Translations under genes and position numbers: made by a program
Source: Methylovulum psychrotolerans
Lineage (GTDB): Bacteria > Pseudomonadota > Gammaproteobacteria > Methylococcales > Methylomonadaceae
Direction: 5' to 3'
NCBI RefSeq assembly: GCF_002923755.1
Contig: NZ_PGFZ01000016.1
Location: 1 to 52,837, forward strand
Length of the DNA stretch: 52,837 nt
Notes under the pieces: generated by a model
The model's input: the letters and a program-made list of their open reading frames with translations, nothing else
The model's database searches: none
Told to the model about the DNA's origin: nothing
Shown here: one piece after another, positions 44,918-52,837 of the stretch
Layout of the letters: each line of letters opens with the position of its first letter
Position numbering within the stretch: position 1 is the stretch's first letter

Positions 44918-46445
44918 ACAAACTCCAGTACTCGTCGCGTATCAGCCCCAAACATAAGCGCAATGGCTGTTCCAATGCCCGGTCGGATTCCAAAAAAGGC
45001 ACATGTTCCCTCACTTGGGATAGGGTCAGGCTGACATTGGCCCCCAACACCAGCGGTTGGCCTGCGCCCCGCAACTCAACCGCCTGAACGGCGGCGATCA
45101 ACGTCGCGGCCGCCACCTGCTCGGTCAACTCCAGCACCCGTATGCAATCACGCGCCGCAATAGTCCCCATGCTGACCTTATCTTGATTATGGCATTCTGT
45201 GGAACGGGAAAACACGCTCGCGGGCATGGTCAATTTCAGGGCTTCCGCCGTCCATGCGGAAACGGCAATCTGTACCGCCTTAAAGCCATGGTTCAACATG
45301 GCGTGTTCGGCTTTCGCCCCGGAAAGGTTGGCGGGCAAACCTTGATTAAATTTGGGGTCGACCAGTTGCGCCAATTGCCTGTCCATCAAATCGGCCAGAT
45401 TGGCCACGGCGGTTTTCATGCTGTCCATTGCAAAAGCGATATGGCCGCCGTAAAAATGCCCGCCATGCAACACCCGCCCGTTTTCGGCATCAATAATGGG
45501 GTTATCGTTGGCGCTATTGAGTTCATTTTCTATAAACTGGCGGAACCAAGGCAACGCGTCTTCCAATACCCCAATAATATGCGGCGCACAGCGCAAAGAA
45601 TAACGGTCCTGTAAACGGGTGTCATTGCGGCCAGTTAGCGCGGCAACCGGCAAATCGCCACGGATACGCCCCGCAACCTTAATCTGTCCGGCATGGGGTT
45701 TGACGCCGAACAGACGTTCGTCGAAATGCCCGGCATTGCCTTGCAGCGCAATCGAAACCAAGCTGGTGATGCGGGTGTTCAACTGCGCCAAATAAGCCGC
45801 CCGTTGATGCGCCAAACAAGCGAGGGCGGTCATGACCGCCGTCCCGTTCATAATCGCCAAACCTTCTTTTGGGTTTAACGTAAGCGGCGTAATGCACAAC
45901 GCCTTAAAAACGCTGGCCGCCGACCGGACTTGCCCCTGGTAACAAACCTCCCTTTCCCCCGCCAGCACCGCCGCCAGATAAGATAAGGGTGTCAAATCAC
46001 CGCTTGCACCGACCGAACCTTCTTGCGGGATTAACGGCAGGATGTCATGGTCGAGCAAACCGCTGATGCGCTCCAACAATGTATAACGTACCCCAGAAAA
46101 CCCTTGCGCCAGGCTATTGATACGCACCGCCATAATCGCCCGGGTTTGGGCGGGGTCAAAATGCGCGCCCAAGCCACAGCCATGAAACGTATAAAGATGC
46201 CGTGACAAGTCGGCGACATGCTCCATAGGGATAGACACGGTACAAGAATCGCCATAGCCCGTGGTGACACCGTAAACAAAACCCTCTTCACGCAATAAGG
46301 TATTGATAAACTCCGCACCCTTATTGATCCTCGCCTTAAAGAAGGCTGTATCGTCCAGCTTAAGGGACTTGGCTTGTTTGGCGATATGACAAATGTCTTC
46401 TATCGTTAACTGTCCGCCATCGACAAGCACCGTATTATTAGCCAT
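44910..46445 (-). CDS. aromatic amino acid (histidine/tyrosine/phenylalanine) ammonia-lyase
   Basis: From the ATG at 46445 the protein has 511 residues. It has the MIO-forming triad in GSVGASGDLTPLSYLA near residue 152 and the tyrosine loop VYGVTTGYGDS near residue 60. The substrate-selectivity region reads RHLYTFHGCGLG, where HAL has S-H, PAL F-L and TAL H-L; here the pair is F-H. It probably deaminates tyrosine or phenylalanine to give a cinnamate-type starter for the polyene. It overlaps the acyltransferase before it by eight bases. The substrate is not certain. Confidence 0.88.
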   Translation of the reverse strand: MANNTVLVDGGQLTIEDICHIAKQAKSLKLDDTAFFKARINKGAEFINTLLREEGFVYGVTTGYGDSCTVSIPMEHVADLSRHLYTFHGCGLGAHFDPAQTRAIMAVRINSLAQGFSGVRYTLLERISGLLDHDILPLIPQEGSVGASGDLTPLSYLAAVLAGEREVCYQGQVRSAASVFKALCITPLTLNPKEGLAIMNGTAVMTALACLAHQRAAYLAQLNTRITSLVSIALQGNAGHFDERLFGVKPHAGQIKVAGRIRGDLPVAALTGRNDTRLQDRYSLRCAPHIIGVLEDALPWFRQFIENELNSANDNPIIDAENGRVLHGGHFYGGHIAFAMDSMKTAVANLADLMDRQLAQLVDPKFNQGLPANLSGAKAEHAMLNHGFKAVQIAVSAWTAEALKLTMPASVFSRSTECHNQDKVSMGTIAARDCIRVLELTEQVAAATLIAAVQAVELRGAGQPLVLGANVSLTLSQVREHVPFLESDRALEQPLRLCLGLIRDEYWSLYE

Positions 46446-47361
46446 GGCCTTCCTGCCAAAAATCATAGAAATTGAACCATTGCAACGGCTCTTTCAAGCA
46501 ATAAGACTGTAGCCTGTCGGCATAGGCCTGAACATACTCTGTTATGGCGCCGTCCCGGTTTTTACGCGGCAAAACGATAGTGTCGCTAAAATGTTCGAAA
46601 TAAATGGTTTGGCAACGCTGATGTTTGAGACAAAACAACGTGTACACAGGACACTTAAGCAAAGATGCCAAAATGTAAGGCCCTTGCGGGAACAAAGCAG
46701 GATGGCCTAAAAAAACGGCGCTGGAAACGCGGTTTTGTCCGCCCACGGGTGTCCTGTCCGCCGCAATCACCACAATTTCCCCTGCATCAACCTTATCCAT
46801 CAACAGCATCGTAGTCGCGGCATTGATGTCGGTCACTTGAATCAAATGGACACGGCTAGATCCGGCCGCGCTGTTTAATAAGGCGTTAAATTTTTCGGCA
46901 TGGCGGGTATGCACCAATACATTGACGTTCACATCTTTGCGTAAACCGGCAATGGCGCGTAACACCTCTATATTGCCGAGATGGGAACCCAGCAACACCA
47001 AGCCTTGCCCGTTATCGACATGCCCAATAATGGCCTCCCGGCCTTTATAGCCAATGTCTTGGAGCGATATTGCCCCGCCCACAGCCGCCAACTTATCGAT
47101 AATGGCATTGGCAAAACTGAGAAAATGCCGATAGCTGTCATAATTTCCCCCTTGCAAACCCGCGTCCGGCAAATACGCCGCCACCTTTTCCAGATAGCGT
47201 CGGCTGGCTTGCCGCCCCGTCCGGTTTACCAACCAGTAGTAACTCACCACTGGATATAAAAAAAACTGTAACAGCCGCCTGCCAAACAACAGGTAAATCT
47301 TCAACAGCAGCTTCATGCCCCAAACAAAGCTGCTTTCTTCAATCTGCGCCCAATGGCTCAT
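46438..47361 (-). CDS. LpxL/HtrB-like lipid acyltransferase
   Basis: With the start at 47361 (MSHWAQIEESS) the protein has 307 residues and shares ATGA with the glycosyltransferase stop. A membrane-associated segment is followed by VLLGSHLGNIEVLR, the H-x4-E motif of the LpxL family, and VVIAADRTPVGGQ. It would add an acyl chain in the inner membrane; here perhaps it couples the polyene acyl to a lipid head. The longer frame to 47397 has no advantage. Confidence 0.88.
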   Translation of the reverse strand: MSHWAQIEESSFVWGMKLLLKIYLLFGRRLLQFFLYPVVSYYWLVNRTGRQASRRYLEKVAAYLPDAGLQGGNYDSYRHFLSFANAIIDKLAAVGGAISLQDIGYKGREAIIGHVDNGQGLVLLGSHLGNIEVLRAIAGLRKDVNVNVLVHTRHAEKFNALLNSAAGSSRVHLIQVTDINAATTMLLMDKVDAGEIVVIAADRTPVGGQNRVSSAVFLGHPALFPQGPYILASLLKCPVYTLFCLKHQRCQTIYFEHFSDTIVLPRKNRDGAITEYVQAYADRLQSYCLKEPLQWFNFYDFWQEGHG

Positions 47362-48092
47362 CGGATCCGCCTCGCCAAAATCCTGGGCAAGCGCCACAAC
47401 ATGCCAAAAAACAATTGCGCATGCTTTTTGGAAATCAGCAAATTGTCGTCCAGCATCCTGAAATGGGAAACGCCATCCAAAGGATAACGGACATCCGTAT
47501 CTATATTAACCACCCCAACACCATCCCAATGTAGGCGCACGGCAATTTCTATATCAAAATCCATACGCTGGCCCAAAGCCGTCGTTTGCACTATCTTACC
47601 GACAGCGGCAAGCGGATAGCACCGGAAACCGCACATCCCATCCCTAATATCGAAAGATAACGTATTAATCCAAATCCACAGATTAGTAAACTGCCGTCCA
47701 TACAGCCTTTTTTTAGAAGCGCTGCCATCAAAACGGGGCGCGCCCAAAATCAATTTATCGGGATTTGCCGCACTGGCGGACAGAAATAGGCGAATGTCGT
47801 CCAAACAGTGTTGGCCGTCAGCATCGATTTGGATAGCGTGGGTGAAACCCTTTGCCAAGGCCAACTGCAAACCCGTGATAACCGCCGCGCCTTTACCGCC
47901 ATTTTTCTCCCTCTCATGCAAAGTCAGCCAAGTGCTGTCCTGCGCGGCCAACCGCCTTAATTCCGCCCCACACGCCGCCGAACTGCCGTCATTAATTAAC
48001 AAACAAGGCAGCTTGAAAGGCCGCAACGCCTCCGTCACTTGGCCAATAGCCTCATGATGGTTATAAACCGGAATGACAATGCACGTTTTCAT
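47358..48092 (-). CDS. family 2 glycosyltransferase
   Basis: The 244-residue protein starts with TCIVIPVYNHHEAIG and has the donor-binding loop LLINDGSS, KNGGKGAA and the metal-binding DADGQH near residue 90. It is a GT-A enzyme of the dolichyl-phosphate mannosyltransferase type but without membrane helices. In aryl-polyene clusters a GT2 enzyme (in some species fused to the acyltransferase that follows here) makes the sugar part of the glycolipid carrying the pigment. It overlaps both neighbours by four bases. Confidence 0.9.
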   Translation of the reverse strand: MKTCIVIPVYNHHEAIGQVTEALRPFKLPCLLINDGSSAACGAELRRLAAQDSTWLTLHEREKNGGKGAAVITGLQLALAKGFTHAIQIDADGQHCLDDIRLFLSASAANPDKLILGAPRFDGSASKKRLYGRQFTNLWIWINTLSFDIRDGMCGFRCYPLAAVGKIVQTTALGQRMDFDIEIAVRLHWDGVGVVNIDTDVRYPLDGVSHFRMLDDNLLISKKHAQLFFGMLWRLPRILARRIR

Positions 48093-49801
48093 AGACTAGC
48101 CCCGTATAAAAGCCTGCCGGAACTATGCGACTCGATACGGGAACTAAAATCGAAATACAATTTGCCGCTGTCCGCATTCCAACTCAGATGCAAAATCAAT
48201 TCATCGTTAGGACGGATTATCTTTTTAAATTTGACAACTTCCATGGATAAAAACCCTTTGGCAATAGGAAAAAACAGCTTGCCATACTTTTCCGCCCAGA
48301 CCAACTGGGTAACACCCGGCAAAATCGGTTGGCCGGGAAAGTGCCCGGCAAAATACAACAAGCCCGCTTGCATACGCAAAGAAAGCTCCACAGCGCCGTC
48401 CTGTTGGCTGAGCAATTGCAGTTCTGGGAATATCCGTCTGTCCAAAGCCAACAAACCGACGATCATCTCATGATCGATTTTGCCTTGGGCTGACAAAGGC
48501 AAACTGTCCATAAACAGCCATTTTTTCGGCAGGACAAGATTTTCAAACGTATCAGACAAACGCATTTTCAGCTGTCCGATAACAGCGCCCCGCCCCTCTT
48601 GCCTTAAATGCCCCAACCCCTTGGCGGTTAAAACAATCAGAGCGGCAACCCGTACCCGCCCATCCCCAAAAAGGCGGCAATGCGCTTGATCCACCCAGTC
48701 TGACTGCTGTAAAGCCTGCTCCATTTCTGTCAGCGACAAACGCTTTTCTTCTATCTTTACGATGCGGTCATTTCGGCCTAACAGACAAAACCGCCCATCC
48801 TGATGCAGTTCTATCCTATCCTGCAACAAATAAGGCGGGGAGGGAGGCAAATAAGGGGATTGCAACAAATGCCGCTCGCCTATGGCCGTTATGCCGACAC
48901 CAGGAAAAGGCAACCAACGCCCTTCCGTCGCCGGCTCGCGCCAAGCGATGCCGCCCGTTTCTGAACTGCCGTAAATATCTATCGGTTTGGGGCCACCATG
49001 CGCGGCAATTTGCCTTGCGACATCCGCATCCAACATACCGCCGGAACTAAAAATGGCTTTTAAAAGACGCATTTCTGACCACGGTGTCAAATCTTCATCA
49101 AGCCTTTTTAACTGGGCGGGGCTAGCCACCCAATAGGACGGACATAAAGACCGCACTGCGGATTTTAACAACGACTCCGGGCTTAGATAGGTTTGGCTAT
49201 GGAAACAACGCCCGCCCGCCAACGGCCACAATACCCTGAACAACAAACCATAGATATGCTGATGGCTGACTGTCGCCAACACCTGGGATTGCGCCAAGCC
49301 TTCTCCCCACTGCCGTTCTAAAGTATCCACCTCAGTTTGCAACTGCCATAATTCCTTTTGGATAGCTTGCGGGTGGCCCGTAGAACCAGAGGTAAAAAAG
49401 GTTAATCGTGACTGCCGCAAATCCAATGGCACTAAAACCTGTGAGACCTCAGCCTCTGACTCAAACAATGGTTTCAGATGGCATGAAGGCCAATCGCCCA
49501 ACAAAGCGCAACCTTGCCGCATCAGCGTCTCAGCGGTCGCCGGCCTGTTGTTGGCGGCAACCCAAACCGCCTTGCCGGTATGCCATAAGGCAAACAGCGT
49601 GACGGCAAAAGGATAAGCCTCTTCATAATACAAGGCATAATCCGTCTGTGCTTGCCGCGCAAAAACCCCCGCCCTGTCCGCCACATCCTGGCAAAAACCG
49701 ATATGACTGATCTGTTGCCCTTGATAAAAAACGACCGGGGCCCTAGGGCTTAAGCCCAAAGCACATTCGGCAAGCGGTGTCGGTTTCAATTCATTGCTCA
49801 C
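48089..49801 (-). CDS. acyl-AMP ligase fused to a FabZ-like dehydratase domain
   Basis: From the GTG at 49801, which has AGGA nine bases before it, the protein has 570 residues; an ATG at 49834 is an alternative and would overlap the upstream gene by 44 bases. The N-terminal 450 residues form an ANL ligase (LTFFTSGSTGHPQAIQKE, YGSSETGGIAWRE, SAQGKIDHE with the terminal lysine). The last 100 residues are a hotdog dehydratase with GHFPGQPILPGV, containing the catalytic histidine. In many aryl-polyene clusters these are two genes (ApeH- and ApeI-like). The ligase would activate the aryl starter acid. Confidence 0.88.
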   Translation of the reverse strand: MSNELKPTPLAECALGLSPRAPVVFYQGQQISHIGFCQDVADRAGVFARQAQTDYALYYEEAYPFAVTLFALWHTGKAVWVAANNRPATAETLMRQGCALLGDWPSCHLKPLFESEAEVSQVLVPLDLRQSRLTFFTSGSTGHPQAIQKELWQLQTEVDTLERQWGEGLAQSQVLATVSHQHIYGLLFRVLWPLAGGRCFHSQTYLSPESLLKSAVRSLCPSYWVASPAQLKRLDEDLTPWSEMRLLKAIFSSGGMLDADVARQIAAHGGPKPIDIYGSSETGGIAWREPATEGRWLPFPGVGITAIGERHLLQSPYLPPSPPYLLQDRIELHQDGRFCLLGRNDRIVKIEEKRLSLTEMEQALQQSDWVDQAHCRLFGDGRVRVAALIVLTAKGLGHLRQEGRGAVIGQLKMRLSDTFENLVLPKKWLFMDSLPLSAQGKIDHEMIVGLLALDRRIFPELQLLSQQDGAVELSLRMQAGLLYFAGHFPGQPILPGVTQLVWAEKYGKLFFPIAKGFLSMEVVKFKKIIRPNDELILHLSWNADSGKLYFDFSSRIESHSSGRLLYGASL

Positions 49802-50333
49802 GCGCTTGCATCCTGATGCGGATAAGATATTCAATCCCCATTAACAAACCTATCAACATATAGGAAATGAAGCCATTGTAGAGGCTCCACCAGAAAAAAC
49901 TGCCCCATAACGCCGTGCCTGCGGCAATCAGGCCATTGACGATAAAAAACACACACCAAACTTGGGTTACTTTTCGGGTATGGATAACGCCTTGAGCCGA
50001 CAAATTAGGATCTTGCATCCTAGCCAAACGCTCAACAATAGGCGGCGGATATAACAAACTCAGCGCAAACAACAAGAAAAAACAAGCGTTCACCCCTACG
50101 GGATAAAGCCGCAAACCCAACGCACTATTTTGCCAAATGGCAAAAGCACAATATAAAACGCCAAAACCCATTAAAGGCCAGCCCAACTGCCTGTCCGCAG
50201 GGGACAAGAAAAAACGCGCCGTTAACACTACTAGCAACGCCAGAGCCATTTTCCAAGGCGCCAACACCTGAATACCCAAATAGACCGCCAAGGGATACAA
50301 CAACAAGGCGCAAGCCAAAATAACCCGAAGCAT
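49791..50333 (-). CDS. COG4648-type membrane protein 2
   Basis: The 180-residue protein has five to six hydrophobic segments (LACALLLYPLAVYLGIQVLA first). It has the motifs VWCVFFIVNGLIAAG and FWWSLYNGFISYMLIG shared with the protein at 41651. It is one base from the ACP gene and overlaps the ligase start. This is the usual position of the ApeG-like membrane protein. Its role is unknown. Confidence 0.85.
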   Translation of the reverse strand: MLRVILACALLLYPLAVYLGIQVLAPWKMALALLVVLTARFFLSPADRQLGWPLMGFGVLYCAFAIWQNSALGLRLYPVGVNACFFLLFALSLLYPPPIVERLARMQDPNLSAQGVIHTRKVTQVWCVFFIVNGLIAAGTALWGSFFWWSLYNGFISYMLIGLLMGIEYLIRIRMQAREQ

Positions 50334-50581
50334 CAGGGATTCATGATCCTGAATATAGACTCAACGACATCGCCCACCGTCCTAGCGGCTTTAAAATCCT
50401 CAAGCTTAAGCTCCCGTTGGGTAATTTCTTTCAGCTTCACTATCATGTCGACCGCATCAATACTGTCAAAATCCAAGTCTTCGTACAGACGGGCATCCAA
50501 CGTTACCTGCTCCGCCTCAATTTCAAACATCTCCAACATTATTTTATTGATAACGCCCAATATCTCATCGCGATCTTTCAT
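50333..50581 (-). CDS. acyl carrier protein (second)
   Basis: The 82-residue ACP has the attachment site DLDFDSIDAVDMIVKL with the serine near residue 40. It overlaps the next gene by one base. It carries the growing polyene or the aryl starter, as ApeF-like ACPs do. Confidence 0.92.
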   Translation of the reverse strand: MKDRDEILGVINKIMLEMFEIEAEQVTLDARLYEDLDFDSIDAVDMIVKLKEITQRELKLEDFKAARTVGDVVESIFRIMNP

Positions 50582-50594
50582 ACCACCCCCCGAT

Positions 50595-50870
50595 TCAAAT
50601 CCGTTTTAATTCAAGTTGTTTGGAATAAATAAAAGCGGCTAAATGGGAAACCGAAGCGAATATATCCTTAACGTTGTCGGCTTCCGCATCGATTTTGACA
50701 TCATATTTTTTTCTTATGGCCAAACCCAACTCCAAAGCATCAATTGAATCCAGCTCATAACCGCCACCAAACAAAGCCTCATGGCTATTAAAACTGGCAA
50801 CACTCAAATCCTCTAAAGACAAAGTGTCAATAATCATTTGCTTTAGCTCATTTTCCAAACTGCTACTCAT
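50595..50870 (-). CDS. acyl carrier protein (first)
   Basis: With the start at 50870 (MSSSLENELKQMI) the protein has 91 residues and an attachment site GGYELDSIDALELG near residue 40. It overlaps the acyltransferase gene by eight bases; the longer open frame to 50930 lies inside that gene and is rejected. It resembles ApeE-like ACPs. Confidence 0.9.
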   Translation of the reverse strand: MSSSLENELKQMIIDTLSLEDLSVASFNSHEALFGGGYELDSIDALELGLAIRKKYDVKIDAEADNVKDIFASVSHLAAFIYSKQLELKRI

Positions 50871-51633
50871 GTTTGCTCCGTTGTTGAGTAAAATAATCTT
50901 GTAAATAATGGTTGAAGCGGCGCACCGCAATGCTTTTTGGCGTTATTGCACGAAAATCATCCAGCACCATATCCTCGCCTACCGTCATCGACAAATGGAA
51001 CCGCCGCTCAGGTATTTGATACCATTTTTCCGCCTTCGTTAAGGTACTGGGGGAACAATGCAGCGTAACAGGTGTCACTATAGCATTAGCCTGCAATGCG
51101 ACCGCCGCCGCACCCCGTTGGAAATGGTATTCGGTATTGGGTACTGTCCGCGTACTTTCGGGGAAAATAATCATAATGCCGCCGGACATCAAATACGCCA
51201 CACAACGGTCGATCATCTGTTGGGGATCCTCATTACTGATATAACCGGCATTGATGATAGACCCTTTCATACAAGGGTTATGGCACAGCTTACTTTTAAC
51301 AATGCAGCTCGCATAAGGGATGCGGCTAAGCAAAAATACAATGTCGATCAAGGTCGGGTGGTTAGCCAAAATTAATTGGCCTGGCCGGTTCAGCCTCTCC
51401 AAGCCATTAACTTCATAAGTCATAATCCCGATCCGGTGCATCAAACCGATAAAAATGCCAAAGCTGTAATGCACACATTTTTGCGCCCGCCCCCTTTTCT
51501 TAAGAGGGCTACCAGGAATGGCGTTAAGTACAGGAAAAACCAGCACCCATAATAAAAAACCACCTATGCCAAAAACACTAAAGCTCAGACCCGTAGCAAA
51601 CAAACGCCAATAATAATCCAGTCGTTTTTTCAT
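50863..51633 (-). CDS. PlsC-like lysophospholipid acyltransferase
   Basis: The 256-residue protein has an N-terminal membrane segment (FSVFGIGGFLLWVLVFPVLN), the H-x4-D motif in ANHPTLIDIVFL near residue 92 and IFPESTRT near residue 160, which takes the place of the usual FPEGTR. It is the first gene of the cluster, as the ApeD-like acyltransferase is in known aryl-polyene operons. It probably prepares the lipid anchor. Confidence 0.9.
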   Translation of the reverse strand: MKKRLDYYWRLFATGLSFSVFGIGGFLLWVLVFPVLNAIPGSPLKKRGRAQKCVHYSFGIFIGLMHRIGIMTYEVNGLERLNRPGQLILANHPTLIDIVFLLSRIPYASCIVKSKLCHNPCMKGSIINAGYISNEDPQQMIDRCVAYLMSGGIMIIFPESTRTVPNTEYHFQRGAAAVALQANAIVTPVTLHCSPSTLTKAEKWYQIPERRFHLSMTVGEDMVLDDFRAITPKSIAVRRFNHYLQDYFTQQRSKHE

Positions 51634-51673
51634 TGTTGTCGTTTCCGATAAAAGCGTAGACCCTTTCAGTAGG

Positions 51674-51701
51674 CGTTTATTATTTTTGTAAGCTCAGTCA
51701 A
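51674..51701 (-). promoter_or_regulatory. promoter candidate for the pigment cluster
   Basis: On the minus strand TTGACT (51701-51696) is followed after 16 bases by TAAACG (51679-51674). This gives a leader of about 35 bases before the first gene. The -10 is poor, so an activator may be needed. Confidence 0.3.
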
Positions 51702-52519
51702 GCCGTCTGCATAAAGGATACACCCCAACACCAAAGCGTGTTTTAACCGCACCCACCGCCCTAACCACCATTAAAAATATCTTTTTATTTCAATACTATA
51801 CTAATAAATTCAATGCCACACGCCTTCCCATTAACAAGGGCGCAAGCGTCTTAGCCGCTACAGGTAAGGCCAAAGGAACACCCGCCCATGCCGCCCTTCG
51901 GCGACGCTCAGGAAACGGGGATTGGATGGCTTATGATTAATGGGCAGTTTTAGGCTGGAAGTAGGCGAATAAACCACAAAACCCCTTGTTTGTGGTTTGT
52001 CAGGGGGAGACTTTTGCCAAACCCTGTGGTTTTCAGGGCATGACACCATCCCCTTAACCAGCAGTTATACACTTGACGGTACGCCCCCGCCCCTATTTAT
52101 ATTTTTATGTATTATCGCTAATATCAAGTATTTTTGCGAAATATAATTACACTGCGCCAAAGAAAAACGATTTTAAAATTCAACATCCTGGCAAAACCCA
52201 ATTATCCGGGTTATCCAAAGGTGGCATTGTGAAAAACGTAACAAGCGCGCCAGGATTTTTCGCGAAAGCTAAAATGGGATCCATCCGATTTTAGCGGCGA
52301 AAAATTTTCCTGGCGATTATTGCCTTCGGCTGCCCGCCTTCGTCCTGCTCCGGCCGCGGTACACAACTCCCCTTCGGTACGCTGTGCACCACTGGTCTGC
52401 GCAAATGACTTGATGCCGTTTCGAGATGGCCTTGCATGTTGACTGCGCTTCCGCTCGCACTCCAACTCCGTCAACACGCCCGGCCTCTACGGCTACGCGG
52501 GGAGCCTCGTACACCGCTC
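51702..52519. other. gene-free stretch between the cluster and an IS6 element
   Basis: No supported gene. A hairpin with 10-base arms, AAACCACAAA (51971-51980) and TTTGTGGTTT (51989-51998), is present. From about 52310 to 52510 the sequence becomes GC-rich and has long open frames on the minus strand (52211-52477 and 52317-52601). They overlap each other and the IS end and match no family I recognise, so they are not called. Confidence 0.4.
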
Positions 52520-52837
52520 GGTTCTGTCGCAAACTTTCTAATTTTGGGGGATAATCCGCCAATTTTTGTTGCCAGACTATGAAGATCAGCTTTAAAGGCA
52601 CCCACTATCCGAAAGACGTTATCCTGCACGCGGTTTTCTTCTATGTCCGGTATGGCGTTTCCTACCGCAACCTGGAAGAAATTCTGGCGGAGCGCGGTGT
52701 CGCCGTGGACCATGCGACCCTGAACCGCTGGGTTGTCCGCTATTCGCCACTGATCGCTTTGGCGGCAAAAAGCCGCAAACGGACGGTTGCCGGCTCTTGG
52801 CGTATGGACGAGACGTACATCAAAATCAAAGGGGAAT
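52520..52837 (+). mobile_element. IS6-family insertion sequence, cut by the window end
   Basis: The left terminal repeat GGTTCTGTCGCAAA lies at 52520-52533, very close to the IS6-type end GGNNCTGTTGCAAA, followed 45 bases later by the transposase start. The other end is beyond the window. Confidence 0.85.
52579..52837 (+). CDS. IS6-family transposase, partial
   Basis: The frame begins MKISFKGTHYPKDVILHAVF and continues to the window edge for 86 codons. It has the helix-turn-helix segment YRNLEEILAERGVAVDHATL and the first catalytic aspartate in SWRMDETYIKIKG. The rest of the DDE domain is out of view. IS6 elements move by copy-in and leave direct copies that can mobilise what lies between. 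Confidence 0.9.
   Translation, partial: MKISFKGTHYPKDVILHAVFFYVRYGVSYRNLEEILAERGVAVDHATLNRWVVRYSPLIALAAKSRKRTVAGSWRMDETYIKIKGE

Noticed and set aside
24841-51633. Search for dialkylresorcinol genes (DarA/DarB) that would make this a flexirubin cluster
   Set aside because: No KSIII-like DarB or DarA-like aromatase was found among the genes.
52211-52601. Two overlapping minus-strand frames near the IS6 end
   Set aside because: They overlap each other, one crosses the IS terminal repeat and the transposase start, and neither has a recognised family.
1-52837. tRNA and rRNA genes
   Set aside because: No cloverleaf or conserved rRNA stretch was noticed in the intergenic regions.

Overview
The window looks like a chromosomal or large-plasmid segment of a gammaproteobacterium of roughly middling GC content. 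The evidence is the family content: an aryl-polyene type pigment cluster, BamE-like and LolA-like lipoprotein biology, HipBA, type I restriction-modification and IS630, IS4, IS6 and Tn3 elements. A methylotroph of the Methylococcales is possible, but nothing here proves it.

Positions 1-13000 form a defence region on the minus strand. A sigma70-like promoter at 12658-12685 leads into a tightly coupled type I restriction-modification operon. Its order is a half-size HsdS-like protein, HsdM, a DUF1016/YhcG nuclease-like protein, full HsdS, an Abi_2 (HEPN-type) protein, then an IS630 insertion, then HsdR and a YgjP-type metallopeptidase. A lipoprotein with an LprI-like tail and two MITE-like repeats lie beyond.

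Positions 13000-22000 are a plasmid-like and transposon-scarred region. It holds a serine recombinase with an abnormal C-terminus, a large perfect inverted repeat, a small centromere-binding-like protein with a ParA-like ATPase, a replication initiator and eight iterons with a DnaA box. These are followed by Tn3-family debris, a hipB-hipA pair, a small gene split by a MITE, a second Tn3 remnant with a truncated resolvase, a second MITE family and an IS4-type transposase tail.

Positions 22200-24700 carry two lipoprotein genes. One has a C10 homopolymer inside its reading frame.

Positions 24841-51633 are a 27-kb minus-strand biosynthetic cluster of aryl-polyene/xanthomonadin/flexirubin type. 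The core is two ketosynthases, a chain-length-factor-like KS, a ketoreductase, two dehydratase subunits (one fused to an acyl-AMP ligase), ACPs, a thioesterase, two lipid-type acyltransferases, a glycosyltransferase, an aromatic amino acid ammonia-lyase, a LolA-like carrier and an MMPL exporter. Unusual additions are two halogenase-like flavoproteins, a CrtI-like oxidoreductase, a second FAD oxidoreductase, and a second acyl-AMP ligase with its own ACP and a condensation-domain-like acyltransferase. There is also a cation/proton antiporter, a second COG4648-type membrane protein and an intruding HNH nuclease gene. The likely scheme is: the ammonia-lyase and ligase supply an aryl starter; KS/KR/DH cycles build the polyene; flavoenzymes tailor it, probably with halogenation; acyltransferases attach it to a lipid; and LolA/MMPL export it to the outer membrane. 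The window ends inside an IS6-family transposase.
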